A stretch of 64,000 nt of DNA from Dactylorhiza incarnata. Lineage: Eukaryota; Streptophyta; Magnoliopsida; Asparagales; Orchidaceae. Every line of letters starts with the position of its first letter. Position 1 is the stretch's first letter. The notes beneath the pieces were generated by a model. It ran no database searches. It had not been told where the DNA came from and saw only the letters and a list, made by a program, of their open reading frames with translations. The position numbers and the translations under genes were made by a program. The stretch spans positions 10,124,001 to 10,188,000 of the forward strand of contig JAWHQI010000051.1 of NCBI GenBank assembly GCA_033032865.1, given 5' to 3'. Below, piece by piece: positions 33,701-44,253 of the stretch.

Positions 33701-35336
33701 GATTGTAACTTCATTTTACTTTTCGAGTGATCGTGCAGAATCATTTTTTATAACCACGACCTCTATAGTGTATACTTGATTTGAATGCAATGAAAATGGT
33801 GTACTTCTTGTGATTTCTATTCATGTATCTGCGAGCTAAAAAATCACATAAGTTTGTTATCGTGTGAACATGGGACTCGTGATCATTCTTTGTATCAATC
33901 CCAAAATCACTTATATTAATATGGTGCATGCAGTTACCGAACACCAACCGTGACTTGAATGAGTATAATATCAAATTGAACCACTGAAGTACTCTTTCGA
34001 TAAAAAACTATTGTTCAATATCACAAAGACTCAATATTTGACCATGCGGTAATTATTGTTCATGACCACTTGCTATCATAAATAATGTCGTGCCGACCTT
34101 TGTATACATGGAAACCAAAGAAACTAGTGTGGTAGCGATTGTTCGACCATACCATTCTCATATTAGTACGGAGTGTTGATTAACCCGGCACGGATTCCGT
34201 ATGGTTGTCCGCCCATCATACTAAAGAATATAAAGGACTTATGATAAAAATATGTGAACTCCCAATAATTAGCATGATTCAAAGACTGCATGTTCCCTAT
34301 GCGGGTGACCGCACATTATAATTAGCAATGACTTAGAATACTAAAATCTTGATGGGTTGAAAACACCTGATAAGTCATGAGATTATCGAAGAGGTTACCG
34401 CCTGTCGATATTATCATAACACATATATGTTAAAATAATTGAGCATCCAGATCATATGCGACAAGTACCTGAGTGTCCACACAATGTAACCATTATTGCC
34501 GTGTTCAAATCAATACCATGGACTTTGAGAGATATGATATCATGTGCGACCTCCTTATGAGTGTCTACATGATGTAATACTTATCTAGTCAAGTTTCCAA
34601 TTATCGGAGATAGTATCTATTTGGTCTCGTTACACTGCTAGTATCCGCCACAACTGTGGGATGTAACTTATTTGCTGAAAGAGAAACATGGATATCCCTT
34701 AGTACAAATGTTGTCATGTAGGCGATTTGTCAAACCCGACTTAAGTAATCAGAAGTTGAGGGACTAAAATGGATCATTTGGTCATAAAGGGATGGTAGAG
34801 AATTCCTCCGTAGGAATCATCTAGTGGGGTTATGGGTGTCCGACGACAGAGCACTCCTCCCTAAGGATGTTCCAGGGGATCATGGCATCCACTACTCAAT
34901 CTAAGTGGTCTACCACTCGAGGTTATGGTGGACCAGTTGGGCACAAGGCACCCGTAGAGCTTTCCTCCGATAGATAGATCTAGGGGGCTTAAGGCATCCA
35001 ATGGTCAGAGATTGTCCACAAAAGACTATAGAATGATAGCGACACATTTATTGATGTGTGACAGGTCATATCATTTGCTCAGACCTGCAATGCCTACCAT
35101 TTATACTAGCCATGAGAGTGCCCAACGAGGGCCATGGTAGTAGAATTACTGTAGTGACAAGAGGAGACGAGCCTATGGCAACACATAGGGTCAAATACTT
35201 AAATACCCGAGCAAGAGATTGGATCCAGGGATCGTAACCCAAAGGGGTTCAAATAAGTTCTGGTGGCTGTCTGAAGGGAGTTAAGTTTGGCATAGAGTCC
35301 TCCAAATGATTGGATTCAGAGATATCAAATCGAGGG
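33701..35336. other. Unidentified sequence between extra gene and solo LTR
   Basis: No coding region is supported. A diverged repeat is visible: ATGCGACAAGTACCTGAGTG with CACAATGTAACCATTAT near 34450, and GTGCGACCTCCTTATGAGTG with CATGATGTAATACTTAT near 34540. The rest could be 3' sequence or LTR of Tat-E. Confidence 0.4.
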
Positions 35337-35341
35337 GAAAA
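35337..35341. repeat. Target-site duplication of LTR-J (left copy)
   Basis: GAAAA before TGTCAC matches 37714-37718. Confidence 0.8.
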
Positions 35342-37713
35342 TGTCACAACTTGCGTTATATTATCAGTGTAAGAAAAAACACGCGTCATGATGCCACGCC
35401 GTGCCTGGGACAACTGCAGACACTCAGGCAGTTCTATCTTTACACCTTTGTTTATAAAATAGATAAACTTTGCTTTTAAAACAATAATTCATGATGAAGC
35501 TTACAAACACCGTGTCCCTCAATCTGGTGGATCATCTAGTCCACGATGAAGAAAGTATAAATATACGCAGCGGAAAAATACTTGTTTTACCTTAAGTTGT
35601 CCTACATGAGCGTGAGAACTTACCAAATTTCTAAAGATATGCAACCTCTAGATTTTAGCATAAGTAAAAGTGAACTTTTATGAGTTTCAAAATAGGATGA
35701 TATTAGTTTGAAAAGATGTAATGTATGAGCAGATATGCAGCTTTGTTTATATAAAAGTATATATTATGAAACCTAACAAAAACTTTCCCAGAGAGCATTT
35801 GCACTAATGGCAATATAACTGTAGTAGCATACATGGCAATTACAGTCTAGCACAAAAAGAAGATCATATTGTGGGCGGCAACAAACTGACACGAACCCAT
35901 AGTAATAACCAAAATCACAAAAGATCAACAACTACCTCTCGAAAGAGGTAAATGAAAAACAACTACAAAGGCTGTAAGATCCGTACTTGCTCCGATCAAC
36001 CGCCACTGGTCCAAACCTGAAGCATTCAAAGGAAAAGAATGCCTCGACACAAAGGAAAATCAACAAAAAGATAAAAAGGAGAACTTAACAAGTTCAAAAA
36101 GGATTACCAACCCACCAGAAGAGAAGATAGTTGCGAAATGACAACAAATAAGTAAAGAACATTAGTTTCCTGACAGGGAAACATGCAGTCAAGATTAAAC
36201 CTTAACATTCTAAGGTAAGGATAAGTGACAGATTAGTTGAAGAAGTGAAATATTTATCCAGTCATAAAATGTTACTGAGGTGGTGGCTATCTTTCTAATA
36301 CAAACCATCAAACCAAAACATCCAAGGGACAAAAGCATTGTGGAGGTGGATACGCCCACACAACCAACATTCTACACATCCAATGAAGAAGAACAGTCAC
36401 TGTGGTGGTGGTTATGCCCACATAGCCAAAATCCAAAAACATTCAAGCGGGTGCTAGAAATTCACAATATCTTAACTAAATCCGACACTACAGAAAAAAG
36501 CACAAGAAAACTCCAAGTACAACCTCACAACAGATTCGTTAAAAGCACTTAACAATTCCTAAGAATACTCGACGAATGACATAAAATGACTCGGCGAATT
36601 TGGAGAACACTCGACGAATTCATCAAAACTACTCGACGAATTTTGGTCTGCTACTCGGCGACTTTCTATCTTAACTCACTCGACGAATAAAACGAATACA
36701 CTCGACGAATTTTTTTATTACTTGACGAATTCATCACGATTATTCGACGAATTCCCTTAGACTAATCGAAGAACTCAACTTAGCTAGACGACTAACTCAG
36801 TCGGAAGATTTCTTCCTTTTCACTCGACAAATTCTTAGAGCACTCGACGAATTAAACTTAACTATTCGACAAATTTTGCTAGAATACTAAACGAATTTTG
36901 CTCAAAATAGCTGGAAACTTCAACGCACAATCTATCTAAATAAATTAATATAGTAAGGGGGAAATGAGCATGGCAAGAGGGTTTAGTCCACCACTTTCCT
37001 TAAACCTCCTCGAAAATCGCCACTCGAGCACTCCACATCCAGAGATCAGCTGATAGAAGAACTCCACAATAATTTATGAAAGATTTATACAAAAACGAGG
37101 CTTAGGGCCAAACACTCCAACACTAAAAACCCACGAAATCGAACAAATATCACTGCACACATGAAGATTTTGGTGAGAGCTTTACGAATCTATGCTTAGA
37201 CAAGGATTTCGTGCACTAGATCGCACACAATAGCCGACAGAAACACCAAGGAAGTCGCGACTTTCTCTTCTCTCGCGGTTTCGGTTCGACGAAAATAGGA
37301 AGAAGAAGAGATCGGCAAAACCTAACTTCCTAAGTCATCTTTTTTATATTATGGTTTAGAAAATTTTATTTAATATTAATTTATAAAGGTTTTATGCTTA
37401 AATTTTACGATTTGGACAAAACTAACTCAATTTTTTATGAAAATCGCACTGAAGGGAATTACAGATCTTCCAAAAACAACGACGTAGTTGAAATTAATGT
37501 TCGACGAGCTGCTTATGAGCTACAATTTAATTTCTCAATTTATGACACAAAATTTGACAAATTTGTGTAAATTAATTATTTTAAATTTCCTTTTATTCGA
37601 AAACTCTTCACTAGGGCAACCACCGTTAACTACGCACTAATGTAATGTCTTCACATAATTATTACACCAAATTTATTATTTAATTAAATCATCGGAAATT
37701 CTGGGGCATTACA
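35342..37713 (-). mobile_element. LTR-J: solo LTR of a chromovirus-like Ty3/Gypsy family
   Basis: A 2372-bp segment bounded by TGTCACAAC and GGCATTACA is flanked by GAAAA on both sides, with no internal coding sequence. That is the signature of a solo LTR left by recombination between two LTRs. Read on the minus strand it starts TGTAATGCCCCAGAATTTCC and ends GTTGTGACA, a style common in Tekay/Del chromoviruses. This fixes the probable orientation. LTR-G at 63315 is a second member: both share AACACGCGTCATGATGCCAC near the same end and ACTGACACGAACCC further in. Confidence 0.82.
36566..36900. repeat. CTCGACGAATT motif array inside LTR-J
   Basis: About 15-20 copies of ACTCGACGAATT or close variants are separated by 5-20 bp of unrelated sequence. 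Spacers differ in length and content, so this is a motif cluster, not a simple tandem repeat. Confidence 0.85.
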
Positions 37714-37718
37714 GAAAA
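37714..37718. repeat. Target-site duplication of LTR-J (right copy)
   Basis: GAAAA directly after the terminal TTACA matches 35337-35341. Confidence 0.8.
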
Positions 37719-37896
37719 TAGGTAAGCGAGAGTTGTGCTATCGAGGTAGTCGGTTATTTGTCATTTAGAGGGGATCTGAGGGACCTCACATCATAGAAAA
37801 AGTGTTAGCACTTTGTAAGCAACCATCAAAATGTATTCATTTTTCAAAAATACTAATCAAAGCAAAATCATAAAAAGGATATCGTGACCTAAGAGT

Positions 37897-37901
37897 AATA
37901 T
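37897..37901. repeat. Target-site duplication of Sir-D (left copy)
   Basis: AATAT before TGAAAGTGC matches 44249-44253. The 180 bases between LTR-J and this point hold no recognisable gene and probably belong to Tat-E. Confidence 0.85.
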
Positions 37902-38222
37902 TGAAAGTGCACAGTTAACGTCACTAGAATTCTCTAGAGGGGGGGGGGGGGGTGAATAGAGATTTAAAAATATTTTGTGCAAAGTTAATAAATATATATG
38001 TGTAATATTCACAGATTTAAGCTTCCCACACACCAACAAGAATTAAGCAAATAAAGAAAGAAATAGCAAAAAGAAAAACACAGCACAACACAAAGAAATA
38101 TAGTGGTTCCCCAAACTTTGGGTAGTCCACTCTTCTACCCCCCTTGGTAGGAATTCACTATCTTGCACTGAGTCTTTTGATAAGGAGACTCTTAGAACCA
38201 GTCTGAGTCTTTTGATAAGGAG
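37902..38222 (-). repeat. Sir-D 3' LTR, truncated (U3 missing)
   Basis: This matches the first 320 bases of 43019-44248, then stops inside a duplicated word (GAGTCTTTTGATAAGGAGAC occurs twice, at about 38170 and 38206). About 910 bp of U3 and the normal polypurine tract junction are absent. The outer terminus and TSD are intact, so the loss was internal. Confidence 0.85.
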
Positions 38223-38931
38223 ACTTCTTACAGGGGTGAGTTGCCCTTCCTCTTCGTGCTCTTTAGTAGCAAGATGTTCATTCATGTCCCCCTGATTCAA
38301 AGCAGTCTGCTCCCCCTGAGTTGAGGGTTCCTTCAGTTGTTTTTCTTTTTCAACTTCTACATTTAGCTGCCCCTGACCCTGAGCTTCCTTCTCAATTTCT
38401 TTTTCAGTTTCAGTCTTAGCTTCAGCCATATAAGCATCTGGCTCCCCCTGAGTTGAAGGTTCCTTCAGGTCTCCTGCTGTTTCAACAGCTTCCTTTTCAA
38501 CATCTTTTTCTACTCTACTTGCCTCCCTTTGAAATACAACTACTTGTTGTTCAGCTTCTCTTGCTATAAAAAGTACATCTGTTATCTGTTCATTAGTATG
38601 TAGCTAAGGTACTTTTTCATTCCCTATGGTCTTAAGCAGAGCATGACTATCAGATTTTGATGTTGGAGGGGTTTCTGGAGCAACTCTCCCCCTGGTTTAT
38701 ATCCTGTAGAAAGGATATAAACCCTTTTGGCGATAGATTTTGTTCTTGAAGAAGAACATGAAGCTCAGGAAGAGATGCAGAGATGTCGGCCAGTTTGGCT
38801 TCACAAGTGGTTAGCATGGAGGCACACTCGTTAGAGAAATAGATCAGTCGTGACTGAAATTCATTCACAAGTTATTTCAGGGCATCATCTATCGCTTTAA
38901 TGATGGCAGATTGAGCAGGAGTCGGCGCCAT
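38223..38931 (-). pseudogene. Sir-D third coding region (env-like position), broken
   Basis: Downstream of pol, the minus strand starts at about 38931 with MAPTPAQSAIIKAIDDALK, a stop, then NEFQSRLIYFSNECASMLTT and LADISASLPELHVLLQEQNLS. It continues in charged sequence with two copies of LKEPSTQGE (near 38455 and 38325) and runs of KEKE. Some Sireviruses carry an env-like gene with coiled-coil character at this place. I see no signal peptide or clear membrane segment, so the envelope role is not supported here. The DNA encoding TQGE is CTCAGGGGGAG, so coding and tract-like sequence overlap. Confidence 0.5.
38286..38696 (-). promoter_or_regulatory. Sir-D repeated polypurine-like tracts
   Basis: Minus-strand CAGGGGGAC/GAG tracts lie near 38287-38294, 38310-38318, 38442-38450 and 38685-38694. 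None abuts the truncated LTR, so the tract that primed plus-strand synthesis has probably been deleted. Confidence 0.55.
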
Positions 38932-38939
38932 TGATGCAG

Positions 38940-39268
38940 AGAGAAAGGTAGAAGATGAAGTTTTTGACGGTTTAGGAGATTAGGAGTTATGAAATTTGAG
39001 GTATTATTTAAAGAAGGTGAGACGTCGAAAAGGAAACAAAAATCGAGGTATATTAGGTAATCCAATCGTCAAAAGAAGAAGGAAAGATTTGTTTCCTGTT
39101 TTATCATGAAGTCGATGGTCCGTCGAGAAAGGATCGGCGTATCTTTTCCTGTAAGAAATCAATGCCAGCGTTGAGTTCTTCTCGACGGTGCGTCGATAGG
39201 TAATCGACGTATCTTCAAGTGCTTTCTTAGTTTTGTTGACCTCTTTTAGATTTTCCCAACAATGGTGT
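38940..39268 (-). other. Sir-D spacer between RNase H and third coding region
   Basis: No clear domain. It contains paired CGTCGA / TCGACG words at 39119-39140 and 39189-39212 that also occur in the LTR and gag of this element. Confidence 0.5.
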
Positions 39269-40035
39269 TTACAAGCTTCCATCAAGCATTCCTAAGGTGT
39301 TGATGAAGTAAGTATGCTTAGTTTCATCCAAGGGTTTGGTAAAAATGTCTGCTCTTTGACTGTCTGTAGGAATATATTCTAAGGTTATCTTACCTTTTTC
39401 TACATTGTCTCTAAGAAAGTGATGTATGATCTCTATATGATTGGTTATACTATGAAGGACTGGGTTGGCTGCTATTGATATAGCACTAGAACTATCACAA
39501 TAGATCTTAGAGTTTTTGACTTCCAATTTATAGTCAAGAAGCTGATTTTGCATCCATAGGATTTGTGAACAACAGCTCCCAGCAGCTATATATTCAGCTT
39601 CAGCTGTTGAGGTTGAGACTGAAGTTTGTTTCTTACTGAACCATGATATTAGTCTGTCACCTAGGAATTGGCAAGTACCAGATGTGCTCTTTCTATCAAC
39701 CCTACATCCAGCATAGTCTGTATCTGAGAAACCTGTCAATTCAAAGTTGGTTTCTGCTGAGTACCATAGACCTAGTTCAGGTGTTCCCTTTAGGTATTTA
39801 AGAATCCTTTTTACAGAGGAGAGACGGGATTCTTTTGGATCAACCTAAAATCGAGCACATATGCAGGTGGCAAACATAATGTCAGGTCTGCTAGCTGTTA
39901 GATAGAGAAGGGATCCAATGATTGCCCTATATGTCTTTTGATCTACTGATTTTCCCTTAACATCCTTTTCTATAATGGCATTAGTTGACATATGTGTTTT
40001 CATGGTAGAAGCTGATTCCATGCCAAACTTTTTGA
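39269..40035 (-). pseudogene. Sir-D RT C-terminus and RNase H
   Basis: The minus strand, after a frameshift near 40036, reads KKFGMES, YRAIIGSLLYLTASRPDIMF and SRLSSVKRILKYLKGTPELG. An open 156-aa RNase H frame then runs from 39739 to 39269 (GFSDTDYAGCRVDRKSTSG, SWFSKKQTSVSTSTAEAEYIA, IYCDSSSAISIA, RADIFTKPLDE). These are standard Copia RT-end and RNase H blocks. The D, E, D and later D positions of RNase H are present. The RT palm with its catalytic aspartates is deleted, so the protein cannot copy RNA. Confidence 0.88.
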
Positions 40036-40935
40036 TTATTCTTTAGTGTATTTAGATTGTGAGATAAAGATCCCCTCACCCTCACAGAAACTACAGATTA
40101 ACTGATTTTCAAATTCAGTCCCATGATCACTTCTGGTAATGGAAACATGAGTATTGAATTCAGATCGAATCTGTCTTATGAATCTTGAGAGAATCTTGTG
40201 GGTTTCAGACTTAGCCCTTAGAAAGAATACCCAGCTAAATCTAGAATAGTCATCCACAATGACTAGGGTATAAGACTTTCCACCTAAGCTCTGAGTGGAT
40301 ATAGAACCAAAGAGATCCATGTGCAGTAAGTAGAGAATCCTAGGGGAGTCATCCTTACCAATTTGTTTGAAGGATGATTTGATCTATTTTCCTAGTTGGC
40401 AAGGTCTACATGGAGAATCCTTAGAGTACCTACCCTTTGGTAGGCCTCTGACTAGGTTATTCTTTGCTAATTCACTAATGGTTTTATAGTTTAAATGGCC
40501 TAGCCTCCTATGCCATAATTCACTTTTATCAATAATGTTGTTGAACAAACAAATCTCTGTGTAAGTGGAGCTAAAGTCTACTATATATACTTTCACTTTT
40601 CTGATAACATTGAGTACAATGGCTCCAGTCATGACATCAATAACATGGCAAACTAGTTTGTTAAATTTTACCTCATACTTACCACTCTCACATATCTGAC
40701 TTATACTTATCAGATTGTGTTTTAGTCCTTTGACTACTGCCACATTCTTGAAGTATACTTTCCCTTCTTTGAAATCTCCAAAGCCCCTGGTTTGCCCACA
40801 GCTAGAGTCTCCAAAAGTCACTGGTGGTCCATGTCTATCCTCAAAGCTGGTTAATAGATTTTTGTACCCTATCATGTGCATGGAGCATCCACTGTCCAAG
40901 TACCACACCAGCCTGAAGATGTGATACACCTGCAC
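40036..40935 (-). pseudogene. Sir-D protease and integrase N-terminal half, fused to RT
   Basis: The frame at 40935-40384 holds the protease site VWYLDSGCSMHMIG and the GAG-pre-integrase zinc region (LWHRRLGHLNYKTISELAKNN; CRPCQLGK). A single TAG replaces the next codon. The integrase core resumes at 40320 with MDLFGSIS, VIVDDYSRFSWV and RSDHGTEFENQL, which carries the first two catalytic aspartates. At about 40070-40080 the text jumps from SFCEG directly to GIFISQSKYTKE, an RT phrase. The rest of integrase (with its catalytic glutamate) and most of RT are gone. Confidence 0.87.
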
Positions 40936-41042
40936 ATAAATTTAAACATTAGTTTTGACCCTACTAAGCTGGGGTCCCTTCCTTCCAACAGTGAAAGGTT
41001 CAATGAAAGAATAAGTGGGTCTTTCAAAGTACCCTTTCTTCA

Positions 41043-42929
41043 TTAGGAGTGTTGGCTTATCATACCAACAGTCTTTGGTAATGTTGCATAAATAGCATTT
41101 AGAATAAAAGGAAATGGATTGAGAAGACTTTTTAGAAAAGGAGAGATTCCTGTCAGATTGGTTGCGTCGATAGGAATTCGACGTATGTTCATACTTGCGT
41201 TGGTTGGAAGTCGACGCACTTTGGTGTATGCGTTGATAGAAAGCGATGCATCATTTAAGTTGAGTCGAGTAGAACTCCACGCACGTTGATAATAACTCGA
41301 CACAAATTTATTTCTTTTCTGAGGATATTTACCTAGGATTCCTTCATATATCGTGAAATTATTTTTATTAAAAACAGAAGTTGTTTTTGGATTTTCATGT
41401 GAATTTTCTCTTATCAGATTATTCTTCCTAGTGAAGTGGATAGGATGTCTCCAAATAGATTTGCTGGATGATTGAGGTATGGGTTCTAAATCAGTATTAA
41501 ACTCTAGTTGTCTAAATCTATCAGTGAGATTTTCAGAGATATTCTTGAGTTTTTGACTTCTGCCATTTAGAGAATCTTCAAAGGCTTTTGCCTTTGCTAG
41601 CTCATTTCTCAGTGTTTGATTTTCAGTATTGATTTTATCTAGTTGCTCCTCTGATCTAGAGAGTTCTTGACTGAGCTCATAGTTTTTATATTGTGTATCC
41701 ATTTGGTTGAGATTGTTCAATTCATTTCTTAGTCCTTTTATTTCTTTCTCAGATTTGACTTGATCTAACCAAAATTCTTTAAAATTATTTTTGAAATCAG
41801 TAGAAGAAAAATCTATATCATCAGATATATTTACCAGAGATTTATCTTCAGGCTTCTCAGTAGCCATCAAACAGGTTTCCTCTTGCTTAGCCTCTTCTTG
41901 ATCATTTTTAGATGAGGTACTTCCTTCAGATTCTGAATCACTCCATGATTGAGCAATGAATCCTTTCTCTTTCTTCTTCTTCTTTAGTTCTGTTCTTTTC
42001 AGATCTTTCTTATTACTGATCTCTTTAGGACATTCAGGTGCAATGTGTCCAGGTTTCCTGCAATAGTAACATATAATTTCTTTAGTAGGAGTTTTGTCAT
42101 ACATGGTTTTTGAGTCTCTCCTTCTAGATCCTTCTGTTTTGATCCACTTCTTGAATCGTCTGACCAATAGACTGATCAGCTCCTCATCACTTGTAGAGGG
42201 TTCACCTGTAGTAGCCTTTAAGGCAATACTCTTTTCCTTTGAGAGTAAAGGAGTCTTTTCTTTCTCTTCTTTCTCAGATCTTGTTTTCAACAACTGTTCA
42301 TAAGATCTTAATTTACCCAACAGGACATCTGTTGAGATTTCTTTTTTGCTTTTGTAGTCTCTAATTGGCCAGATTCTTGAGTCCCAAGAGCTAGGGAAGC
42401 AAGTCAGCAATTTGTCATTTATCTCAGTGAGAGATATGTCCTTCTCAAGTGTTCTTAACTCATTTATTATGAGGCTGAATCTGGCATACATGTCAGCGAC
42501 ACTTTCACTATCTTTCTTCTGGATGTTTTCATATTGAGAGATGAGTAATGCCTTTTTATCCTTTCTCTCATCAGCACTCCCTTCTACTATTTTAGTGAGA
42601 GCTTCGCTTATTTCCTTAGCTGACCCACATTCAGCAATCTTTTTGAAGATTTCATCTGAGAGGGTTGAGACTAATATATTCATAGCCTTGGCATCACATG
42701 CTTGGGCTTTCTTTTTTTCATATGTCCATTCAGCCCTTGGAGCAAGTGTTTGTGTGACCTCTCCACTTGAGTCCTTCTTGAATGGCTTGGGAGGACCTGT
42801 CATAATAACATCAAATAGTTCTTCATCAATAGAATTCATATAGATCCTAATTCTTGTTTTCCAAACTGCAAACTTTTCAAGATTGCACATTGGTGGTCTG
42901 GTGGAAGCATAATCTTTGATTTGTGCCAT
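41043..42929 (-). CDS. Sir-D gag protein
   Basis: This 628-aa open frame is the coat protein. Residues about 15-230 match the UBN2-type Copia gag domain (KFAVWKTRIRIYMNSIDEELF, AMNILVSTLSDEIFKKI, DMYARFSLIINELRTLE). A CCHC knuckle, CYYCRKPGHIAPEC, lies near residue 287. A long charged coiled coil spans about 380-480 (KEIKGLRNELNNLNQMD; NQTLRNELAKAKAFED). The end contains a two-fold repeat, RRLPTNA / RRIPIDA. The last ~25 residues look out of frame: the neighbouring frame reads CYLCNITKDCWYDKPTLL and leads toward protease, so a frameshift near 41100 probably ends the frame early. Start is 76 bases from the primer site. Confidence 0.85.
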   Translation of the reverse strand: MAQIKDYASTRPPMCNLEKFAVWKTRIRIYMNSIDEELFDVIMTGPPKPFKKDSSGEVTQTLAPRAEWTYEKKKAQACDAKAMNILVSTLSDEIFKKIAECGSAKEISEALTKIVEGSADERKDKKALLISQYENIQKKDSESVADMYARFSLIINELRTLEKDISLTEINDKLLTCFPSSWDSRIWPIRDYKSKKEISTDVLLGKLRSYEQLLKTRSEKEEKEKTPLLSKEKSIALKATTGEPSTSDEELISLLVRRFKKWIKTEGSRRRDSKTMYDKTPTKEIICYYCRKPGHIAPECPKEISNKKDLKRTELKKKKKEKGFIAQSWSDSESEGSTSSKNDQEEAKQEETCLMATEKPEDKSLVNISDDIDFSSTDFKNNFKEFWLDQVKSEKEIKGLRNELNNLNQMDTQYKNYELSQELSRSEEQLDKINTENQTLRNELAKAKAFEDSLNGRSQKLKNISENLTDRFRQLEFNTDLEPIPQSSSKSIWRHPIHFTRKNNLIRENSHENPKTTSVFNKNNFTIYEGILGKYPQKRNKFVSSYYQRAWSSTRLNLNDASLSINAYTKVRRLPTNASMNIRRIPIDATNLTGISPFLKSLLNPFPFILNAIYATLPKTVGMISQHS

Positions 42930-43004
42930 AAAAACATTTTAGAAATATATATATATGAGGTAGGATCTTTTTGATCAAGGAGTTACCCATTTTTGATCAA
43001 CCTA

Positions 43005-43016
43005 GCTCTGATACCA
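43005..43016 (-). promoter_or_regulatory. Sir-D primer binding site, initiator tRNA-Met
   Basis: The minus strand reads TGGTATCAGAGC two bases after the 5' LTR, complementary to initiator tRNA-Met. Confidence 0.9.
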
Positions 43017-43018
43017 AT

Positions 43019-44248
43019 TGAAAGTGCACCGTTAACCTCACTAGGATTCTCTAGAGGGGGGGGGGGGGTGAATAGAGATTTAAAAATATTTTGTGCAAAG
43101 TTAATAAATATATATATATATATGTGTAATATTCACAGATTTAAGCTTCCCACACACCAACAAGAATTAAGCAAATAAAGAAAGAAATAGCAAAAAGAAA
43201 AACACAGCACAACACAAAGAAATATAGTGGTTCCCCAAACTTTGGGTAGTCCACTCTTCTACCCCCCTTGGTAGGAATTCACTATCTTGCACTGAGTCTT
43301 TTGATAAGGAGACTCTTAGAACCAGTCTGAGTCTTTTGATAAGGAGACTCTTAGAACCACTACAACTGAATTTTTTGAAGAGAGATTCTTAAAACTCTTT
43401 TACACTATTGAAATTGAAATAAGAATAAGAATAAGAAGAAGAAGAAGAAGAAACAATTTGTGCAAGAAGGAATCTTCTTCCTAGCAAGAAGATTAGAAGT
43501 ACAAGTATAGTGAATGTAATCTCTCTTCTATAGTGAGAAGGAGATTGTAGGCATTTCTCTCTTTCAGTGAGATCTTTCAGAAATTTGCAGCAGTATGACT
43601 TCAGAAGGAAGAAGAAGAAGAAAAAGGCTTTTTCTTGCTGCAGCACTCTTTCACTTTTCTCAATTTTCTCTTTCTTTTCTCTAGGGAGCTTTTCCTCTTT
43701 TTCAAAAATGGAGTGGATCACTTGTTATTTTTCTTTTCCGACCCCTTGTGTATTTATAGCTCTGTTTATTCAAAAATATTGCTATAGGAGAATAATCAAT
43801 TAGCTCACAGAGAAATGGTAAGTGAGAAATCTTCCATAATTAATATTTCTGTAGAAGGAAAGAAGTCATTCAATTTTCAAATAACATCCATAATAATCTT
43901 AATCAAATTTGCCAAGAATCAATTAGAAGGAAAGATTTAATACTGAACGGCTATAAGAGAATAATATAATTCAATAAATTCAGATCTACAGAAAGAAAGG
44001 AAAGATATCTGGCGCGATTTTGAATGTCATAGAAATCGACGTGCGTCGATTAGAAATCAGAGTTACGTCGATTACGGTGACGTCGAATTCTGTTTAGAGT
44101 TACTTCGACTCATTCTGAGAGGAACGTCGACTACACTTCGACGATGCGTCGATTACTATTCGACGCATATTTACTTAAACTAATTTTTCACTCTGAGAAC
44201 TCATTTTTTACTCATTTCTAGGGGTTAAGATAAATCATTTCCCCAACA
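43019..44248 (-). repeat. Sir-D 5' LTR
   Basis: It starts TGTTGGGGAA and ends TGCACTTTCA on the minus strand. A CGTCGA-rich cluster lies at 44035-44170, 80-215 bp from the LTR start. A run of 13 Gs at about 43056 and a TA repeat at about 43110 differ in length from the other LTR. The 110-aa frame at 43389-43721 is low-complexity LTR sequence, not a gene. Confidence 0.9.
44035..44170. repeat. CGTCGA motif cluster in Sir-D LTR
   Basis: Eight or so CGTCGA / TCGACG words with ATTA or ATTC flanks occur within 135 bp. They are partly in inverted pairs (for example ATCGACGTGCGTCGAT at 44036-44051). Confidence 0.8.
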
Positions 44249-44253
44249 AATAT
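44249..44253. repeat. Target-site duplication of Sir-D (right copy)
   Basis: AATAT matches 37897-37901. Confidence 0.85.

Larger units (their letters stand above)
37902..44248 (-). mobile_element. Sir-D: Sirevirus-type Copia element with internal deletions
   Basis: This 6.3-kb minus-strand element has an AATAT duplication, a 1230-bp 5' LTR, an initiator tRNA-Met primer site, a long gag, a pol gene missing its middle, and an extra 3' coding region. The LTR pieces that can be compared differ at only a handful of positions, so insertion was recent. It landed at the 3' end of the Tat-E integrase gene. Sirevirus assignment rests on the gag domain and its coiled coil, a third coding region, and repeated GGGGGAG tracts. 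Confidence 0.88.

Noticed and set aside
36566..36900. Repeated CTCGACGAATT words considered as a CRISPR array
   Set aside because: Repeat is only 11-12 bp, spacers vary from 5 to 20 bp, it lies inside a TSD-bounded plant LTR, and no cas genes exist.
37938..37953. Long G runs (8988-8999, 37938-37953, 43056-43068) and C run near 46030 as signs of assembly error
   Set aside because: The G runs are at the same relative place in each Sirevirus LTR and vary only in length, as expected of homopolymers; no other sign of misassembly was seen.
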